Source: Clostridiales bacterium
GTDB lineage: Bacteria; Bacillota; Clostridia; WRLR01
NCBI GenBank assembly: GCA_031287655.1
Contig: JAITSR010000147.1
Coordinates: forward strand, 1 to 11,497
Length of the DNA stretch: 11,497 bases
Reading direction: 5' to 3'
Part shown: positions 8,682 to 11,497 of the stretch, in pieces
Layout: the number at the start of each line of letters is the position of its first letter
How positions within the stretch are numbered: the stretch's first letter is position 1
Translations under genes and position numbers: made by a program
The notes under the pieces: generated by a model
What the model saw: only the letters and a program-made list of their open reading frames with translations
Database searches by the model: none
What the model was told of the DNA's origin: nothing

Positions 8682-9920
8682 ATGAATAGAGAAATTGACA
8701 TTGCGATCAGCAGGCTGCCCGGCCTGCTCCTGCCGTGGTTTGCCGCGAACGCGCGGGCGCTGCCGTGGCGCGAGAACAAAGACCCGTATCGCGTGTGGCT
8801 CTCGGAGATTATGCTCCAGCAGACGCGGGTCGAGACCGTTATAGGCTATTATACGCGCTTTCTCGCCGCGTTTCCGACCGTATTCGCGCTCGCGGAGGCC
8901 GATGAGGCGCGCGTGCTAAAGCTCTGGGAGGGGCTCGGCTACTACTCGCGCGCGCGGAATCTGCACAGGACGGCGCGCCTGATCGCGGAGCGGGAGGGCG
9001 GTCTGTTCCCGGGCGAGGTGACCGCGCTCCGGGCCTTGCCGGGCGTTGGCGCCTACACGGCGGGCGCGGTCGCCTCGATCTGCTTTGACGTGCCCGTCCC
9101 GGCTGTCGACGGCAACGTACTGCGGCTTCTCGCGCGGATAACGGGCAGCTTTGACTGCGTTGACGAGACGACGGTTCGGGAGGGGACCGCGGAGCGGCTC
9201 GCGGCCGTGTATCCCAAGGGGCGCTGCGGGGATTTTACGCAGAGCCTGATGGAGCTCGGCGCGACGGTCTGCCTGCCAAACGGCGCGCCGCTGTGCGAGC
9301 GATGTCCCGCCGCGGACGTCTGCCGCGCGCTGCAAAACGGCTGGATTGGGTCGCTGCCGGTCCGAAAGGCGAAAAAAAAGCGCGCCGTGCGGGACTTGAC
9401 GTATTTGATTTTGGACTGCGGCGGCAAGACTGCGCTGCGCAGGAGAACGGAAAAAGGCGTGCTGCGCGGTATGTGGGAGTTCCCAAACGTCGACGGTCTC
9501 TTGGACGAGAGCGCCGCGCTGCGGTGGCTGCGCGCGTGTTACGCGTCGGAAACGAGCGGCGCGCCCCCCGTTCCGCCCGAGTCGCCCGTTCCGTCCAAAT
9601 CATCCGAATCGTCCGTTCCGCATGAGTCGGCCGACGGCGAGCCGGACGCGCCCAAAACCACACTCGCCCACGGTCTGCAGCCGACATTTCGCGTGCGGAA
9701 TGTCAGACACGGGCGGCATATTTTTACTCATATCGAGTGGCGCGTACTCTGCTATGAGATCGACTGCTCCGCGGCTTGCGCCGCCTTTGTGTGGGCCGGA
9801 CCCGACGAGCTTCTGCGGGATTTCGCGCTCCCCGCCGCGTTCCAAAAATTCCGCCCCGCGCGCCGGGACACACAGCGCAAGCCGGACGCGCCGACGCGTG
9901 TCCCGAACATCAAAAAATAA
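8682..9920 (+). CDS. mutY: A/G-specific adenine DNA glycosylase MutY
   Basis: MutY removes adenine mispaired with 8-oxoguanine, preventing G:C to T:A mutations. The protein is 412 aa. The N-terminal glycosylase domain has LPWRENKDPYRVWLSE, catalytic Glu42 in EIMLQQT, the helix-hairpin-helix LPGVGAYTAGAV (119-130), and catalytic Asp143 in AVDGNV. The iron-sulfur cysteines are C197, C205, C208 and C214, with 7 residues between the first two, where E. coli MutY has 6. A C-terminal NUDIX-like 8-oxoguanine reader domain follows (about 238-392), with GMWEFPN and RHIFTHIEW. It is interrupted by a Pro/Ser/Glu-rich stretch (about 292-327). No Shine-Dalgarno precedes the ATG, and the promoter lies very close, so translation may be leaderless. 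The gene is divergent from cysK. No terminator is visible after it. Confidence 0.96.
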   Translation: MNREIDIAISRLPGLLLPWFAANARALPWRENKDPYRVWLSEIMLQQTRVETVIGYYTRFLAAFPTVFALAEADEARVLKLWEGLGYYSRARNLHRTARLIAEREGGLFPGEVTALRALPGVGAYTAGAVASICFDVPVPAVDGNVLRLLARITGSFDCVDETTVREGTAERLAAVYPKGRCGDFTQSLMELGATVCLPNGAPLCERCPAADVCRALQNGWIGSLPVRKAKKKRAVRDLTYLILDCGGKTALRRRTEKGVLRGMWEFPNVDGLLDESAALRWLRACYASETSGAPPVPPESPVPSKSSESSVPHESADGEPDAPKTTLAHGLQPTFRVRNVRHGRHIFTHIEWRVLCYEIDCSAACAAFVWAGPDELLRDFALPAAFQKFRPARRDTQRKPDAPTRVPNIKK

Positions 9921-9962
9921 TCAAACTGTAACATAGAGTTAATGAAAATATCCGATAATCCG

Positions 9963-9991
9963 TTGACGGCGGGGAATTGTGGTGCTAACAT
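9963..9991 (+). promoter_or_regulatory. Candidate promoter of the VWA protein gene
   Basis: TTGACG (9963-9968, 5/6 to consensus) is followed after 17 nt by TAACAT (9986-9991), directly preceded by TGC as an extended -10. Transcription would start near 9998, leaving an untranslated leader of about 180 nt before the ATG at 10177. Confidence 0.6.
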
Positions 9992-10045
9992 GGTAAAAGG
10001 CGTGTACTTTATATATGTTTTATATGGCGCGCCGCCTTGAGTTCA

Positions 10046-10080
10046 GACATCTTTAGCGCAGACAAATGACATCTTAGCGC
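10046..10080 (+). repeat. Imperfect direct repeat in the leader of the VWA gene
   Basis: GACATCTTTAGCGC (10046-10059) and GACATCTTAGCGC (10068-10080) differ by a single T. They are about 22 bp apart, or two turns of the helix, downstream of the predicted transcription start. They could be paired protein-binding sites or an RNA element; nothing else identifies them. Confidence 0.55.
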
Positions 10081-10099
10081 GTTCTTCTAATGCTTTATG

Positions 10100-10119
10100 A
10101 CTAACAAACGTTTTTTAGT
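10100..10119. promoter_or_regulatory. Near-perfect 20-bp palindrome in the leader
   Basis: ACTAACAAAC and GTTTTTTAGT are reverse complements at 9 of 10 positions, with no spacer. A loopless palindrome suits a dimeric DNA-binding protein better than an RNA hairpin. The function is unknown. The rest of the 256-nt spacer 9921-10176 shows AT-rich DNA, a GGCGCGCC block at 10026-10033, and no small gene I can support. Confidence 0.4.
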
Positions 10120-10160
10120 AAAAACACGGTAGGACACAATTGGTTTATGTAACGGTTCAA

Positions 10161-10168
10161 AAAGGGGG
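10161..10168 (+). promoter_or_regulatory. Ribosome binding site that decides the VWA gene start
   Basis: AAAGGGGG lies 8 nt upstream of the ATG at 10177 and is the only clear ribosome site in the region. The alternative GTG at 10297, which would begin directly before the signal peptide, has none. Confidence 0.6.
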
Positions 10169-10176
10169 ATTTTTTT

Positions 10177-11497
10177 ATGCTGCACAATCAGTGTGGACGG
10201 CGGGCTCCCGCGGCGCGCCGCGCCGACAGGGCACATCTTCGCGCCCACCGCGCAAAATTTGCGGGTGGTGGGTCTGTTTTTCGCGGAACCGGTTCCGTGA
10301 ATACGCGGCTTATTTTCCGCAGAATTTCGGCGCTGCTGCTCGCGCTCGCGGTCCTGCTAGGCGCGGTCCCGGGCGCGCTTCTTTCCGCGCTTCCCGGCCC
10401 GCTCGCAAACGGGGCGGCCACGGCCGCCTACGCGGCGCCGGGCGATCCGGGCGAACCCTTCGTTGATTCGCACAATTTGGAGGGCGGATCGCCGGGGGAC
10501 ATCGCGCAGTTCCCGCTCTACCCCAATCCGGGCAGTATTTTTGTCGACAAGCAGGCGGAATGGGTGGATGATTTGCCGCTTGACAACGTCGGCCGTGTCA
10601 CGCTGACGACGCAGGGCCAGCCGCTCCGCTCGTCCTATGACGTCGTGCTGGTGCTCGACAGCTCTTCGTCGATGAGAGATAGCGCGTGCGCAAACCCGGA
10701 TCACTACAGCGAGGTCACGTTCACAAAAGATGTGGCGTATCAGGTGTGGACCGGCGCGGGTTGGTTTGATGTCAGTGACACGCTCACTCTTACGGTCACG
10801 CTGCACCGATCCGCTAAACAGACAATCGCATCTCCCGTGCGTCTCACCGTTTTGGGCTATCGTACGGAACATCAGGGTTCTGCTGTGGAGTGGTATCGCA
10901 GAAGCGCGGTTTTTAATAACACATGGAGTCCTAGCGGATGGGGCGATATACCAAGCAATCCCAATGCGAGCGCGTCACTTTTGTTTCACGTATCCGCAGA
11001 TGCGTTTGGTGACGCGTATGACGGAATCTCGGGCTATCGCTTCCCGCTGGACGACGTCACCTCGTTCGGGGTGTCCTATGACTTCGATACAGGCTCGGAG
11101 TGCTACCCCCGCAAAGTGGCGGCCGAAAACGCGGCGAAAACATTTGCGCAAAAGACGCTCAAGGACGCGGACGGTTCCCCGAACGGCAACCGTATAGCCG
11201 TCGTATACTTTGGCAGCTCTGCACAAATTGTTTCCAGACCGGCTGGTGGCACAGGCGCGAGTCCGTACTTTTTTGATTCGGCACAGCTGACCGCTTTAGA
11301 AGGCGCAATCTCGCTCCCGGACCTTGGCCAGACAAATTATACGAGCGGTCTCACGGTTGCGATGCAGGCGCTCGACGGGCGGGAAGCCGCCGAAAAGACC
11401 GACCGCCCCGCGTATATCGTGTTCCTCTCCGACGGGGCGCCATTAGACGCCGGGGGCGGCAAGAGTGTCGACACGTCCGGCGTCGTCGTATTCGGCG
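10177..11497 (+). CDS. Secreted von Willebrand factor A domain protein, 3' partial
   Basis: This is probably an exported surface protein with a metal-dependent adhesion (MIDAS) domain; the C-terminus is beyond the window. The frame is open from the ATG at 10177 to the end (440 codons). Residues 1-40 are Arg/Ala-rich and precede a signal peptide: basic NTRLIFRR (42-49), hydrophobic core about 50-70, and a likely cleavage in AAYA-APGD near 86/87. A short segment (about 90-150) leads into VWA: strand YDVVLVL, MIDAS DSSSS (D161, S163, S165), T386 in QTNYT, and D419 in FLSDGAP. Between the first MIDAS motif and helix KVAAENAAKTFAQ (from about 313) lies an insert of about 145 residues. Such inserted arms are known in Gram-positive pilus-tip adhesins such as RrgA. 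An anchor or Cna-type repeats may follow but cannot be seen. An adhesin is the best guess; a secreted enzyme subunit remains possible. Confidence 0.85.
   Translation, partial: MLHNQCGRRAPAARRADRAHLRAHRAKFAGGGSVFRGTGSVNTRLIFRRISALLLALAVLLGAVPGALLSALPGPLANGAATAAYAAPGDPGEPFVDSHNLEGGSPGDIAQFPLYPNPGSIFVDKQAEWVDDLPLDNVGRVTLTTQGQPLRSSYDVVLVLDSSSSMRDSACANPDHYSEVTFTKDVAYQVWTGAGWFDVSDTLTLTVTLHRSAKQTIASPVRLTVLGYRTEHQGSAVEWYRRSAVFNNTWSPSGWGDIPSNPNASASLLFHVSADAFGDAYDGISGYRFPLDDVTSFGVSYDFDTGSECYPRKVAAENAAKTFAQKTLKDADGSPNGNRIAVVYFGSSAQIVSRPAGGTGASPYFFDSAQLTALEGAISLPDLGQTNYTSGLTVAMQALDGREAAEKTDRPAYIVFLSDGAPLDAGGGKSVDTSGVVVFG

Noticed and set aside
9934..9958. Flagellar sigma-like promoter (TAGAGTTA and TCCGATAA)
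   Set aside because: The boxes resemble the sigma-28/sigma-D consensus, but the spacing is 2 bp too short and no motility gene follows. The nearby TTGACG/TAACAT promoter is better.
9998..10176. Cyclic di-GMP riboswitch in the leader of the VWA gene
   Set aside because: This was considered because such riboswitches control surface proteins in Clostridia and an HD-GYP gene is nearby. The conserved GEMM core bases are not present.
10318..10360. Twin-arginine signal in the VWA protein
   Set aside because: An RR pair precedes the hydrophobic core, but the residues around it do not fit the S/T-RR-x-F-L-K pattern. The hydrophobic core and AYA-A site suit the Sec route.

Overview
The window is GC-rich, with G or C at most third codon positions. 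It reads as chromosomal DNA from a Gram-positive anaerobe, most likely an uncultured high-GC member of the Clostridia. The reasons are the style of several proteins: a Cache/HisKA/REC/HPt hybrid kinase with a clostridial type of C-terminus, a REC-HD-GYP regulator, a CysK with the NPAGSVKDR lysine motif, a DapF-like protein carrying serines at both catalytic positions, and a secreted VWA protein. Spacers hold strong GGAGG-type ribosome sites and sigma-A-like promoters. The lineage is an inference from protein character, not from any search. No RNA genes, CRISPR arrays, insertion sequences or transposases were seen.

Layout. 2-2413 (+): 3' part of a large membrane hybrid histidine kinase whose start lies outside the window. 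2458-3420 (-): dapF-like epimerase, convergent with the kinase. 3452-6190 (-): secA, 31 nt upstream of dapF in the same direction and probably co-transcribed with it. 6343-7401 (-): REC-HD-GYP response regulator. 7402-7592: AT-rich spacer with inverted repeats and a strong hairpin terminator for cysK. 7593-8522 (-): cysteine synthase cysK, with a good sigma-A promoter overlapped by a perfect 8-bp inverted repeat. 8682-9920 (+): mutY, divergent from cysK and apparently without a Shine-Dalgarno. 9921-10176: non-coding leader with a promoter, a direct repeat and a near-palindrome. 10177-11497 (+): start of a secreted von Willebrand factor A protein that runs off the end.

How they fit. Most genes are housekeeping: protein export (SecA), cysteine synthesis (CysK), repair of 8-oxoguanine mispairs (MutY), and a cell-wall/lysine family enzyme (DapF-like). 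Two are signalling proteins: a kinase with its own receiver and HPt domain, and a c-di-GMP phosphodiesterase-type regulator with a receiver. They could form a phosphorelay, but nothing in the sequence proves it. The VWA protein would be a SecA client and resembles the VWA part of Gram-positive adhesins and pilus-tip proteins.

The points most worth a second look are the loss of both catalytic cysteines in the DapF-like protein, the large low-GC3 insertion inside the VWA domain, the apparently leaderless mutY, and the cysK operator candidate. I do not see a clearly new multi-gene system in this window.
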